A stretch of DNA of 25,647 nucleotides from Alphaproteobacteria bacterium. Its GTDB lineage: Bacteria > Pseudomonadota > Alphaproteobacteria > Micavibrionales > Micavibrionaceae. The stretch covers positions 1 to 25,647 of the forward strand of contig JAESUK010000212.1 of the NCBI GenBank assembly GCA_016763095.1. Reading direction: 5' to 3'. The notes under the pieces were generated by a model. It was given only the letters and a program-made list of their open reading frames with translations, was not told where the DNA came from and did not search any database. This document shows positions 8,564 to 17,007 of the stretch, piece after piece. Within the stretch, counting starts at the first letter, position 1, and every line of letters begins with the position of its first letter. The position numbers and the translations under genes were made by a program.

Positions 8564-9130
8564 ATGAAAGTAAATGCCAACACACTTAAGCCTGGTAACG
8601 TCATTGAGCACAATGGTAAATTATTCAGCATTATAAAAGGTGAAATATCACAACCTGGAAAAGGTGGTGCATTTGTGAACATGACGATGCGCGATATTAA
8701 AAATGGAAATAAAGATGTTCAGCGTTTTAGAACGCAGGAGGGCATAGAAAAAGTTCGTTTAGAGCAAGATGATTACCAATATTTGTACCCTGAAGGTGAT
8801 CAGTTTACGTTCATGCATTTGGGAACTTACGAGCAGATCAATATTGATGCAGACCTTATCGGCGAGCCTGCTAAGTTCTTACAAGATGGTATGACCGTTG
8901 TTGTTGAGAGTTATGATGAGAAGCCACTTAGTGTTAAGCTTCCAGATACAGTTATCGGTCTTATTGTTGAAGCAGAGCCTGTGGTTAAAGGACAAACTGC
9001 AACAACATCTTTTAAGCCTGCTATCCTTGATAATGGCGTGCGCGTAATGGTTCCTCCCCATATTGGTACAGAGGTGCGTATTGTTGTTCGTACAGAAGAT
9101 TCCTCATATGTAGAAAAGGCTAAAGACTAA
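8564..9130 (+). CDS. efp: Translation elongation factor P
   Basis: EF-P enters the ribosomal E site and relieves stalling at consecutive prolines. The 188-residue product shows the three beta-barrel domains and normal length. The tip loop QPGKGGAFV places the conserved modifiable lysine at K33, a lysine type usually beta-lysylated by EpmA. The C-terminal signature KGQTATTSFKPAILDNG is present. Start choice: ATG 8564 follows GATAAGG at 8550-8556; a TTG at 8558 in frame is not needed. The stop TAA (8128 bases into no gap, at 9128-9130) shares one base with the next gene's ATG, so the two are probably translationally coupled. Confidence 0.97.
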   Translation: MKVNANTLKPGNVIEHNGKLFSIIKGEISQPGKGGAFVNMTMRDIKNGNKDVQRFRTQEGIEKVRLEQDDYQYLYPEGDQFTFMHLGTYEQINIDADLIGEPAKFLQDGMTVVVESYDEKPLSVKLPDTVIGLIVEAEPVVKGQTATTSFKPAILDNGVRVMVPPHIGTEVRIVVRTEDSSYVEKAKD

Positions 9131-9930
9131 TGGTTAGAATGTCTCCTGATGTAAATATTATGGTTGCGGCAGCTGAGAAAGCTGCGCGGGCGCTTATGCG
9201 CGATTTTGGTGAAGTTGAGCAACTTCAAATTTCAAAGAAAGGTCCTGGGGACTTTGTATCTTCTGCGGATAAACGTGCAGAGGATATTCTCCATAAAGAA
9301 CTTTCAAAGGCACGTCCTGAGTATGGGTTCATTATGGAAGAAGGCGGTGCGATTAAGGGTAAAGATGGCGCGCCTATTTTTGTGATTGATCCCTTGGATG
9401 GTACAATGAATTTCCTACATGGAATCCCACATTGGTGTATTTCTATTGCCATTGTTGAAAACGGAAAGACTAAATCCGGTATTGTATACGCACCGATTAC
9501 GAATGAGTTGTTTTATGCAGAAGCTGGCGAAGGTGCCTATATGGGCAAAAAACGCTTAAGAGTTTCTGGGCGTAATAAATTTGATGCGTCTGCTATTGCT
9601 ATTGGGGAGGCTCTTCCGCATATGCGTTGGTATGAACAGTCATTGGAGCAGGCTAATGCGCTGCGTAAGCAGAATGTTTCTATTCGTCGCTTTGGCGCGG
9701 CAGCATTAGAGCTTTGTTATGTGGCTTCTGGACGTTTGGAAGCATATTGGGAAACGGGTATTAAAGTTTGGGACGTTGCAGCAGGTATTCTTATATTGGA
9801 AGAAGCCAGAGGTAAGGTTACAAGTTTGAATGCTGATAATGCTGACCCGATGACAAGCCAGTCTATTTTGGCGTCAAATGGTGTTCTTCATGATGATCTT
9901 CAGGCTTTAATTGGGTATGTTAAGCAATAG
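9130..9930 (+). CDS. suhB: Inositol monophosphatase family protein (SuhB-like)
   Basis: This is a magnesium-dependent, lithium-sensitive type phosphatase of the IMPase fold, 266 residues. The metal ligands are visible as EEGG (E70, E71), IDPLDGTMNF (D87, D90; the family consensus has Thr-Thr where this has Thr-Met) and VWDVAAGILILEEARG near residue 218. IMPase members hydrolyse inositol-1-phosphate or related sugar phosphates, and SuhB also acts in rRNA transcription complexes; the in vivo substrate here is unknown. ATG 9130 overlaps the efp stop as TAATG. A second in-frame ATG at 9139 is possible. The 3' end overlaps the next gene by 14 bases. Confidence 0.9.
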   Translation: MVRMSPDVNIMVAAAEKAARALMRDFGEVEQLQISKKGPGDFVSSADKRAEDILHKELSKARPEYGFIMEEGGAIKGKDGAPIFVIDPLDGTMNFLHGIPHWCISIAIVENGKTKSGIVYAPITNELFYAEAGEGAYMGKKRLRVSGRNKFDASAIAIGEALPHMRWYEQSLEQANALRKQNVSIRRFGAAALELCYVASGRLEAYWETGIKVWDVAAGILILEEARGKVTSLNADNADPMTSQSILASNGVLHDDLQALIGYVKQ

Positions 9931-10639
9931 ACTTTTTCTGAGTATTTTTGTTATCTCTGCGGCCTTTATTGTGCCCGCCTTATTTTCTATGCTTACGGTT
10001 GAGGCTGAAGAGATATATACCCCCCCTCAAATGTTTGTTGTTCCACCGATACAGGATGCGCATGTTACGCCTTCTGTTCGTGTGTTGGAAACAGTTTCTA
10101 AAATACAAAACAAACCTGTCATTCTTCCCCTTAAAAAGCCTGCTTACGCCCCTGTAAAGACGGTGAAGCGTATAGCAAATGTTGATGTCGGTAAGGATAT
10201 CGGTGTTTCAAAAGTCACTGGGCGTGCAAAAGCTGTGGCGATGCCTGATGTAAGCGCCCTTGCACTGTTAAGTGCCCCCTCTTCTCCACGTATACCTGTT
10301 GATGCGCAAGAGCGTGAGCAACGCTATGTTGATACAACGATCGCCTTTTTACCTGCTGGGGTTGACTTAACAACGGCTCAGCAAGAAAAATTTCAAGAAA
10401 TTATTGATACGTACTTTATTGAACGAGATGCCAAATCAATTGAAGTGAAAGTTTATGCGACCGCTTCGAGTGAAACGCAAAGACAGGGTGCAAAGAGAAA
10501 AGCTTTAGCGCGCGGGCTTAATATTAGAAATTGGTTATTGAATGCTGGAGTGATATCAGACCAGATTGTCTTGAAAGCTATAGGGGAAGCGAATGATGAA
10601 AGTTTGCCTGATCGCGCCGATATAAGAATATTATATTAG
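9917..10639 (+). CDS. Small exported OmpA-like (peptidoglycan-associated type) protein
   Basis: The 240-residue product begins with a hydrophobic signal peptide or anchor (about residues 5-25, LFLSIFVISAAFIVPALF) ending near VEAEE. A Pro/Val-rich linker follows (about 30-130), then a C-terminal domain (about 145-240) resembling OmpA/MotB peptidoglycan-binding domains. This is seen in FLPAGVDLTTAQQEKFQEI, VKVYATASS, then RKALARGLNIRNWLLNAGV, an IVLKAIGE segment and a final DRADIRIL. The usual Asn-x-x-Leu-Ser before RA is altered, so it is a divergent member and cell-wall binding is inferred. Start choice: ATG 9917, inside the end of the suhB-like gene (14-base overlap); TTG 9911 is an unlikely alternative. 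No lipobox is seen. It is probably the last gene of the dciA-efp-suhB run. Confidence 0.75.
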   Translation: MLSNRLFLSIFVISAAFIVPALFSMLTVEAEEIYTPPQMFVVPPIQDAHVTPSVRVLETVSKIQNKPVILPLKKPAYAPVKTVKRIANVDVGKDIGVSKVTGRAKAVAMPDVSALALLSAPSSPRIPVDAQEREQRYVDTTIAFLPAGVDLTTAQQEKFQEIIDTYFIERDAKSIEVKVYATASSETQRQGAKRKALARGLNIRNWLLNAGVISDQIVLKAIGEANDESLPDRADIRILY

Positions 10640-10679
10640 AATCCTTCCATATATTGGTATAATCTTGCCAATCAAAAAC

Positions 10680-10708
10680 TTGACATATACGTACATAAAT
10701 ATTATACA
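10680..10708 (+). promoter_or_regulatory. Candidate sigma70 promoter for the 10741 gene
   Basis: A perfect TTGACA (10680-10685) is followed after 17 bases by TATACA (10703-10708, four of six matches). A TATTAT at 10700-10705 is an alternative -10 with a shorter 14-base spacing. The region 10640-10740 is strikingly AT-rich. A GANTC site (10639-10643) overlaps the end of the preceding gene. Transcription would start near 10715. Confidence 0.6.
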
Positions 10709-10740
10709 TATGGCGAATTTTTATTATATAGGAATATTAA

Positions 10741-11250
10741 ATGTCAGAGTCATCAAGCATATCGGCGAAATTTTCGCGTGCTGTCGAGTTATTAGACTCG
10801 TTGTCGCTTGACGGAAAAGTAGAGCTGATCGAAGGTTTACCTACGTTTTGGGGGAAATCACCTGCCTATGCAAAAATTTTGACAGAAGCTTTTTTGGAAG
10901 ATCCTAGTGACGATATTGTTCTTAGCACTATTGAAGTTTTAGGTCGTGCGACCCTTCCATTGGGGCTGGATGGGCTGGATTGTGGTAAAGATATTGATGA
11001 GATACTTCGCAAAACATTCGAGAGAAATAGATCTTCTTATAAAATTGTAGAGGCTATTTTAACGCAATGTTATAACTACGCAAAATATGATGCCCAGGTC
11101 ACTTTTGAAATTGCTGAAGAGATTATAGACCGTAATTTACACAATTTAAAAAATGAGGCCCAATCCTTTATGGATGGGTATGATTCCAAGATGGAAGAGC
11201 AAATACAGATTGTAGCTTCTATCCAAGAAGCCTTTAAAATAGACGATTAA
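10741..11250 (+). CDS. Hypothetical, mostly helical protein
   Basis: I do not recognise this 169-residue protein. It is acidic, apparently cytoplasmic (no signal peptide or membrane segment), and looks almost wholly alpha-helical. The repeated pattern of short helices with Leu/Ile/Ala at heptad or HEAT-like spacing (KVELIEGLPTFWG, ILTEAFLEDPSDDIVLSTIE, EIAEEIIDRNLHNLKNEA) would fit a small helical-repeat fold; that is only an impression. AGGA at 10730-10733 gives a good ribosome-binding site 7 bases before ATG 10741, and a consensus-like promoter precedes it, so it is very probably expressed. It stands alone between the OmpA-like gene and the dsbA-like gene. Confidence 0.75.
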   Translation: MSESSSISAKFSRAVELLDSLSLDGKVELIEGLPTFWGKSPAYAKILTEAFLEDPSDDIVLSTIEVLGRATLPLGLDGLDCGKDIDEILRKTFERNRSSYKIVEAILTQCYNYAKYDAQVTFEIAEEIIDRNLHNLKNEAQSFMDGYDSKMEEQIQIVASIQEAFKIDD

Positions 11251-11262
11251 CACCTTTTCTCA

Positions 11263-11289
11263 TATGTGGAAAACAATGGTTTGCACATA
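11263..11289 (+). other. Hairpin behind the hypothetical gene
   Basis: TATGTG (11263-11268) pairs with CACATA (11284-11289). Inside, AAAC (11271-11274) pairs with GTTT (11279-11282) around an AATG loop. It lies 13 bases after the stop at 11250. No T-run follows on either strand, so it is not a clear intrinsic terminator; transcript-end protection is possible. Confidence 0.35.
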
Positions 11290-11380
11290 AAATAAATTGC
11301 ATACCATCCCGTGAATGATGCAGTATGTATACCATTCAAGTATAAATTGTAACGTTTTGGGAAAGAAGGAGCGTCTTAAC

Positions 11381-12217
11381 ATGTCTGAAGGTCATAGTAG
11401 TCGTAATTTATCTATTGTTCTTATTGTTTTAGTTTTATTGGGGGCGTTAGGATTTTCTGTTTTAAAATCCCAAGAGTCTGGTGATGTTGCCAGTGCTGAT
11501 GCAGGGCTTCCTCAGCCAGAGATTATTGAGAATGTCGTTCCAGATGTTACTGTAGTAGATACAATCTTAGATACGGCGGCGGATAGAATCGCTGTAGTGG
11601 CTACTCCCGAGGCGGAAAAAATGGTTATTCCTGCCCCTATCTTTGATGGCAAAGCATCGTTGAATGATGGAACATCCCTTCCCGCGCGAGGCATTGGTGA
11701 TCCAAATGCTCCTGTTTATATTGTTGAGTATTCATCTTTGACATGTAGCCATTGTGCACATTTTCATAAGGAAACACTTGGGGCTTTAAAAGAAAAATAT
11801 ATCGACACTGGTAAAGTTTACATGGTGTTTAGAGAGTTTCCTCTTAATAAAGCAGCACTTGTTGCCAGCCAAATATTAAGATGTGTGCCTGAAGAAAGAC
11901 ATTACGCATTTATGAATCTTTTGTTTGGGGCACAAGATCAATGGGCTTTTTCTGGGGATTATCTTTCTAAGTTGAAACAAAATGCAAAGCTTGCGGGCTT
12001 AAGCGAAGAACAAATTAACACTTGTCTTGCGGATAAAGACCTTGAAACGAAATTAACAGAGTCACTCAAAGTTGGTACAGATAAATACAATGTACGATCA
12101 ACGCCATCCTTTGTTGTAAATGGCGGAGCACAGCTTATTTCTGGAAATCAAAAGTTTGAATTCTTTGAAAAAGTAATCAACGATTTGCTTCCTACTGAGG
12201 AGACAGATTCAAAATAA
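11381..12217 (+). CDS. Membrane-anchored DsbA-like thioredoxin-fold protein
   Basis: This is a thiol-disulfide oxidoreductase of the DsbA/Com1-like class acting in the periplasm. The 278-residue protein has a single N-terminal span (about 10-26), then an Ala/Val/Asp-rich linker to about residue 95. The thioredoxin domain has active site CSHC (C122, C125, in SLTCSHCAHFHKE), a helical insertion, and the cis-proline segment STPSFVVNG. Start choice: AAGGAG at 11366-11371 lies 9 bases before ATG 11381; an in-frame ATG at 11315 lacks this and would bury the membrane anchor. It directly precedes smc, an arrangement common in Alphaproteobacteria. Oxidase, reductase or isomerase direction cannot be read from sequence. 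Confidence 0.9.
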   Translation: MSEGHSSRNLSIVLIVLVLLGALGFSVLKSQESGDVASADAGLPQPEIIENVVPDVTVVDTILDTAADRIAVVATPEAEKMVIPAPIFDGKASLNDGTSLPARGIGDPNAPVYIVEYSSLTCSHCAHFHKETLGALKEKYIDTGKVYMVFREFPLNKAALVASQILRCVPEERHYAFMNLLFGAQDQWAFSGDYLSKLKQNAKLAGLSEEQINTCLADKDLETKLTESLKVGTDKYNVRSTPSFVVNGGAQLISGNQKFEFFEKVINDLLPTEETDSK

Positions 12218-12230
12218 TTTGGTTTAGTTT

Positions 12231-15200
12231 ATGGTTCAATTCAACACACTGCGTTTAAATGGGTTTAAATCGTTTGCCGATCGTACAGAGATCGATATTG
12301 GCAAAGGATTAACAGGTGTTGTTGGACCAAATGGCTGTGGTAAATCTAATCTTGTAGAAGCGTTGCGTTGGGTGATGGGGGAAAGTTCATCACGACGTAT
12401 GCGTGGTGGTGCAAGTATGGAAGACGTTATCTTTAGTGGTACGTCGACCCGTTCTTCCCGAAATTTTGCTGAAGTTTCTCTGGTTCTTGATAATCGTGGG
12501 CGCACTGCGCCTGCTGAGTTTAATAATTCGGACGAAATCGAAGTCGTTCGCCGTATTGAACGCGATAAAGGCTCTCTCTATAAAATTAACGGTAAGACAG
12601 TGCGTGCACGTGATGTGCAGATGTTGTTTGCTGATATTGTTGTGGGAGCAAACTCCCCTGCTCTAGTCTCTCAAGGACGTGTTACGCAGATGATTGCGGC
12701 GAAGCCTGTGGATCGGCGTAAAGTTCTTGAGGAGTCTGCTGGGATTGCGGGTTTGTATGCGCGCCGCCATGAAGCGGAATTACGTCTTCGTTCTGCGGAC
12801 ACAAATCTAGGGCGTATAGAGGATGTTACGGGTGCGCAGGAAAACCTACTTGTAAATCTAAAAAGACAAGCGCGTCAGGCGACAAAGTATAAAGTGTTGA
12901 GTGATGATATTCGTCAAGTTGAAACGTTGTTGGCGTGTTTAGAACTGACGACTGCACAAGAAACTTATGAAACAGGTCGCCGAATTGCACAAGAAACAGA
13001 GGGGCTTGTTACATCCCGTATGTTAACGGTTACTCACTTGACGAAAACTGAGCTGACGCAATCTGAGGGGCTTCCGGAGCTTCGTGAAAAGACAAATAAA
13101 GCATCGGCGGCATGGCAGGTTCAAAATATTACACTTCAACGCCTTGAGGATGAAGGAGAACAGTTGGTTCAATCTATTGAGGTGCTTAAAGAAAGTATTG
13201 AAAACCTTATTCATGATCAAAAACATGAAAAAGAGGTTGGAATTGAAAACAAAGTTTTATTAGAGCGTTTAACGAATGAAGAAAAACGCCACCATGAAAA
13301 TCAAGGTAAGTACCAAGAAACGATAAATTTATTGCTTGCTGATCGTGATGCACAGGCGGTAAAGGTTCAGGACTTATCTCTTCAATACAAAACACTTCTT
13401 AAAACGAGCGCAGAACAAAGTGCACAAAAAGATTCCCTTGAGCGCGCCCTTCTTAAGCATCGTGAACAGTTGACGGAATGTAACTCACGCATTGATGTTT
13501 TAAAAGATGCGTTAAGCGCGCATGAAATAAATGATGATAAGGAAAACTTAGAAGAGAAATATACTTCAGAAATTGAAAGTATTGAGTTTGCCTTAGAAAA
13601 TCTGGATGTGCGGGAAAAAGAGTTAAGAGAGCGTCGTGACGCGGTGGATAGTACGCGTGATGAATTACATGTCTCGCAAAGTAATGCGCGTCAAGAAGTT
13701 GCTTCGCTTGATGCAGAAATCCGTATTTTGAAATCTTTTCTTGAGAACTTTGTAGATGGCGATCACACGCCTGTGCTTGAGAGCATTAAAGCGGGTGATG
13801 GGATGGAACTTGCTTTGTCGCGTGCGCTTGGTGATACGTTGCAAGCGTCCCTTGATACGACTTCTCTAAAAAGCTGGAAGTCTGGTGCTGTTGATCTTAA
13901 ATCATTACCTAAATTACCGCCCAATGTTCAATCACTTGCTGAGATCGTTGATGCACCTGAGGAGCTAACGCTTGCGTTACATATGATTGGTGTGGCGCAA
14001 ACTCATGAAGATGCTGAGATTGCATATGCTGACTTAAAAGTTGGACAATCAATCGTTACGGTAGATGGTGAGTATTTGCGTTGGGACGGTTATCGTATGA
14101 AGCCAGAGGCGAAAGACCCTCAGTCTGAATTCCTACAACAAAAGAATATGCTTGAGCAATTGGAAGGTAAATTACCAAAAGTGCAGAAGATGTTTGATGG
14201 GGCATCTTCCAAAATAGAGGTTATTGAAACTGATCGTGTTGCGTACCGTCAGTCTTTGAAGGATGTTCATAATACCCGAGATGAGGCGCATAGAAATTTA
14301 AAAGCGCAACAACGTATTCTTAGAGAGTATGTAGAAGAGTGCTCAAAAAATAAAGAAGCTGTTTTAAAAGCGAAGGAGTCTATTGGGTTCTCATTATCTC
14401 GACGAGAAGAGTTGCAGACTGAATTGGCTGTGACTGAAGTTGAGTTTAATGCTCTTGAAAAAGCGATTTTACAGGATAATAGTGAATTAGATGTAGAGGC
14501 ACTAAAAACGAATTTAGATGTAGAGCAAGAGTGCTTGAATGATCTCAAAATTCGTTATGAGCAAATACAATCTGAGAATAAAAGACGCGAAATTCGCCTT
14601 CATGCGATTGTTGATGAGCGTTTGAATGTGAATAACAAGCTTATTCGCGCGACAGATCAAATTGCGAAGTTTGAAGCACGTGAAAAAGAAGCCAAGCAAA
14701 AGTTGGAAGATGTAAAAGAACGCCCTTCTGACATTGTTAAAGAACGCGAAATAATCCTGAATAGTATAAGTGAGCTTCAAAGCCGTAAGGAAGTGTTCTT
14801 GGAAGCGCTGAACAAAGCGGAAACTGATCTTAGGGAAACAACGCAGGCGTTAAAAGAAGCGGAAGCTCTTTTAACCTCAAGTAAGGAGTCACGTGCGCGT
14901 GCGCAGGCTACATTGGAAGGTGCAGAACAGCAGGTTCGTTCAGTTAAGGCCTCAATTGAAGATCAGTTTGCGATGAGCATTGAAGACTTGTTACATGCGA
15001 ATAAGGCAATGATTATGGATGTCTTGGATAAAGGAAGCACATCATTAGAACAGTTGAGAAGAAAAAAAGATGCGTTAAGCCTTGAGCGTGAGCGTATTGG
15101 TCCTGTGAATCTTCGCGCGGATATTGAGGCAGATGAAATTGAATCGGGTCTGACCGATTTATTAAAAGAGAAAAATGAATTAGCGCAAGCCATTGACGAG

Positions 15201-15722
15201 CTGAGATCAGGTATAGATAAACTTAATGATGAAGCGAGAGAACGCTTGGCGATTGCCTTTGAGCGTATTAATGCGTACTTCCAGTCTTTGTTTGTTAATT
15301 TGTTCGGTGGCGGTACGGCTTATCTAAAGCTTGTGGATTCAGATGATCCGTTGGATGCAGGGCTTGAGATTTTCGCGCAACCTCCTGGAAAATCATTGCA
15401 GTCATTGTCCTTGTTATCAGGTGGAGAGCAAACATTGACATCCATCGCATTGATTTTCGCAATGTTTTTGACAAATCCTTCCCCTATTTGTGTGCTGGAT
15501 GAGATTGATGCGCCTTTGGACGATGCAAACGTTGATCGCGTGTGTGATCTTGTGCAGGACGTTGCAAGACGAGGAAACACACGTTTTCTAATGATTACAC
15601 ATCATCGCCTTACAATGGCTCGTATGGATCGCCTGTACGGTGTTACGATGGCGGAACGTGGTGTGTCTCAACTTGTGTCTGTTGATCTGCAACAACAGCT
15701 CGATTTTCTTGATATAGCTTAG
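12231..15722 (+). CDS. smc: Chromosome segregation protein SMC
   Basis: SMC is the ATPase core of bacterial condensin, which organises and separates sister chromosomes. At 1163 residues it is full length. The N-terminal head has Walker A GPNGCGKS (32-39). Two long coiled-coil arms (about 170-500 and 660-1000) flank a hinge around residues 510-640, including GQSIVTVDGEYLRWDGYRM. The C-terminal head holds the ABC signature LSGGEQ near 1062 and Walker B with ICVLDEIDAPLDDAN near 1090. ATG 12231 has no strong Shine-Dalgarno and is 13 bases after the dsbA-like gene. ScpA and ScpB genes are not in the window. Several reverse-strand open frames inside it are shadows. Confidence 0.97.
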   Translation: MVQFNTLRLNGFKSFADRTEIDIGKGLTGVVGPNGCGKSNLVEALRWVMGESSSRRMRGGASMEDVIFSGTSTRSSRNFAEVSLVLDNRGRTAPAEFNNSDEIEVVRRIERDKGSLYKINGKTVRARDVQMLFADIVVGANSPALVSQGRVTQMIAAKPVDRRKVLEESAGIAGLYARRHEAELRLRSADTNLGRIEDVTGAQENLLVNLKRQARQATKYKVLSDDIRQVETLLACLELTTAQETYETGRRIAQETEGLVTSRMLTVTHLTKTELTQSEGLPELREKTNKASAAWQVQNITLQRLEDEGEQLVQSIEVLKESIENLIHDQKHEKEVGIENKVLLERLTNEEKRHHENQGKYQETINLLLADRDAQAVKVQDLSLQYKTLLKTSAEQSAQKDSLERALLKHREQLTECNSRIDVLKDALSAHEINDDKENLEEKYTSEIESIEFALENLDVREKELRERRDAVDSTRDELHVSQSNARQEVASLDAEIRILKSFLENFVDGDHTPVLESIKAGDGMELALSRALGDTLQASLDTTSLKSWKSGAVDLKSLPKLPPNVQSLAEIVDAPEELTLALHMIGVAQTHEDAEIAYADLKVGQSIVTVDGEYLRWDGYRMKPEAKDPQSEFLQQKNMLEQLEGKLPKVQKMFDGASSKIEVIETDRVAYRQSLKDVHNTRDEAHRNLKAQQRILREYVEECSKNKEAVLKAKESIGFSLSRREELQTELAVTEVEFNALEKAILQDNSELDVEALKTNLDVEQECLNDLKIRYEQIQSENKRREIRLHAIVDERLNVNNKLIRATDQIAKFEAREKEAKQKLEDVKERPSDIVKEREIILNSISELQSRKEVFLEALNKAETDLRETTQALKEAEALLTSSKESRARAQATLEGAEQQVRSVKASIEDQFAMSIEDLLHANKAMIMDVLDKGSTSLEQLRRKKDALSLERERIGPVNLRADIEADEIESGLTDLLKEKNELAQAIDELRSGIDKLNDEARERLAIAFERINAYFQSLFVNLFGGGTAYLKLVDSDDPLDAGLEIFAQPPGKSLQSLSLLSGGEQTLTSIALIFAMFLTNPSPICVLDEIDAPLDDANVDRVCDLVQDVARRGNTRFLMITHHRLTMARMDRLYGVTMAERGVSQLVSVDLQQQLDFLDIA

Positions 15723-15737
15723 TAAGGACTTAAAATT

Positions 15738-16136
15738 ATGTCGTCTGATGATATTTCCTCAGTGAAGGAGAAACTTAAGAACTTTAAGCGTGAAAGTGGC
15801 GGTAAAAATGCTGATTCAGCACCATCTCTTGATGATATGCATGAGAGTTCAACCGAAAGTTCGCGTGAATCCATGAATATGGGCATGCGTGCGGGCAGTG
15901 AGTTGATCGTTGGTGTGATAGCTGGAGCCCTTATTGGTTATGGCTTAGACCGCTTTTTTGAAACAAAACCAATCTTTTTTCTACTTTTTATCATTTTAGG
16001 GGTAGGCGTAGGTTTTTTAAACATATATAAACTGAGCCAGAATATTGGCACAAGCGTCGGTTTTGCGGAACTTCATAAGAGAAAAAAAGCGCAAGATAAG
16101 CAAAGTGACAAAAACGAGGAAGATAAGTTGAGGTAA
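15738..16136 (+). CDS. atpI: AtpI/AtpZ-type ATP synthase accessory protein
   Basis: This 132-residue protein has a hydrophilic N-terminus (1-50) and two membrane segments (about 52-72 and 79-98), then a Lys-rich tail. This is the layout of the AtpI/AtpZ family that precedes atpB and assists c-ring assembly or Mg2+ handling. The Gly-rich GVIAGALIGYGLDR stretch is typical. AAGGA near 15724 serves as ribosome-binding site, and the gene begins 15 bases after smc. AtpB starts 4 bases after its stop. Confidence 0.85.
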   Translation: MSSDDISSVKEKLKNFKRESGGKNADSAPSLDDMHESSTESSRESMNMGMRAGSELIVGVIAGALIGYGLDRFFETKPIFFLLFIILGVGVGFLNIYKLSQNIGTSVGFAELHKRKKAQDKQSDKNEEDKLR

Positions 16137-16139
16137 ACC

Positions 16140-16898
16140 GTGTCAAACCCAGTTGAGCAATTTCAAATACACCCCCTACACCCTTCCCTTCAATTCCATA
16201 TTGGAAGTGTTGACGTTTCTTTTACCAATTCAGCGTTATGGATGTTGATTGGCGTTGTTCTTTCGACCGTACTTTTAAGTGTTGCCTCAAAGAAACGTGC
16301 GTTGGTTCCTGGCCGTATGCAAATGTTTGCAGAAAGCCTCTATGAATTTATCGCAAATATGGTGCGCGACAATATTGGATCTGAAGGTCGCCGTTATTTT
16401 CCTCTGATCTTTACATTGTTTGTTATGGTTATGCTCGGTAATACAATGGGGCTTATTCCATATTCATTTACCTATACAAGTCATTTGATTGTTACCTTGG
16501 CGATGGCAATGTTGATTTTTGTCATGGTGCTTGTTCTTGGAATTGCGCGTCATGGATTTCACTTCTTTAGTTTTTTCCTGCCTCCTGGGGTTCCTGTATG
16601 GTTGATTCCTCTTATCGTACCGATTGAAATACTCTCTTTTGCGATCCGTCCTGTCACATTATCTGTTCGTTTATTTGCGAACATGATTGCGGGACATATC
16701 ATGCTTAAAGTGTTCGCTGGATTTAGTGTTGGTATGGTTGCGGCTTTTGGAACATGGGGATATGCCGCTGGTGCAGTTCCAATGTTGTTCAACACAGTAT
16801 TGATTGGTTTTGAATTGTTGATTGCCTTTTTGCAAGCTTATGTATTTACAGTTTTGAGCTGTATTTACCTTAAGGATACAATCCATATTGACCACTAG
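16140..16898 (+). CDS. atpB: ATP synthase F0 subunit a
   Basis: Subunit a provides the proton half-channels next to the rotating c-ring in the inner membrane. The 252-residue product has five to six hydrophobic segments and the conserved SVRLFANMIAGH (about 175-186), whose Arg177 corresponds to the essential E. coli Arg210. It uses a GTG start at 16140: GAGG at 16130-16133 is well placed, and the N-terminus (SNPVEQFQI) matches the alphaproteobacterial subunit a pattern. It is 4 bases after atpI and about 109 bases before atpE. Confidence 0.96.
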   Translation: MSNPVEQFQIHPLHPSLQFHIGSVDVSFTNSALWMLIGVVLSTVLLSVASKKRALVPGRMQMFAESLYEFIANMVRDNIGSEGRRYFPLIFTLFVMVMLGNTMGLIPYSFTYTSHLIVTLAMAMLIFVMVLVLGIARHGFHFFSFFLPPGVPVWLIPLIVPIEILSFAIRPVTLSVRLFANMIAGHIMLKVFAGFSVGMVAAFGTWGYAAGAVPMLFNTVLIGFELLIAFLQAYVFTVLSCIYLKDTIHIDH

Positions 16899-16908
16899 AA
16901 TATAGAGA

Positions 16909-16966
16909 TTTAATCATCGTGATTTGCGGTTGCATTGATGATTAAAATATGTAGGATGACCGCAAA
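16909..16966 (+). promoter_or_regulatory. Interlocked inverted repeats (pseudoknot topology) in the atpE leader
   Basis: Arm A TTTAATCATC (16909-16918) is perfectly complementary to A' GATGATTAAA (16937-16946). Arm B TTTGCGGT (16923-16930) is perfectly complementary to B' ACCGCAAA (16959-16966). The order A-B-A'-B' allows an H-type pseudoknot with connecting loops of 4, 6 and 12 bases, or two mutually exclusive hairpins. No T-run follows, so it is not an intrinsic terminator. It ends 27 bases before the atpE ribosome-binding site (AAAGGA, 16994-16999). A role in raising or tuning c-subunit translation is inferred: c is needed in many copies while a is needed once. Confidence 0.6.
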
Positions 16967-17007
16967 AGTTAATTGAACATATTAAACACAATAAAAGGAC
17001 TTATAAT

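Noticed and set aside
11298..11346. Promoter and direct repeats (ATACCAT twice) before the dsbA-like gene
   Set aside because: The -10 and -35 candidates match poorly at sensible spacing, and two 7-base repeats in AT-rich DNA can easily be chance.
11315..11380. Upstream in-frame ATG as the start of the dsbA-like gene
   Set aside because: It would put 22 polar residues before the membrane anchor and ignores the strong AAGGAG in front of ATG 11381.
16909..16966. Intrinsic terminator between atpB and atpE
   Set aside because: The stems are AT-rich or short and no T-run follows either of them; leader structure is the better reading.
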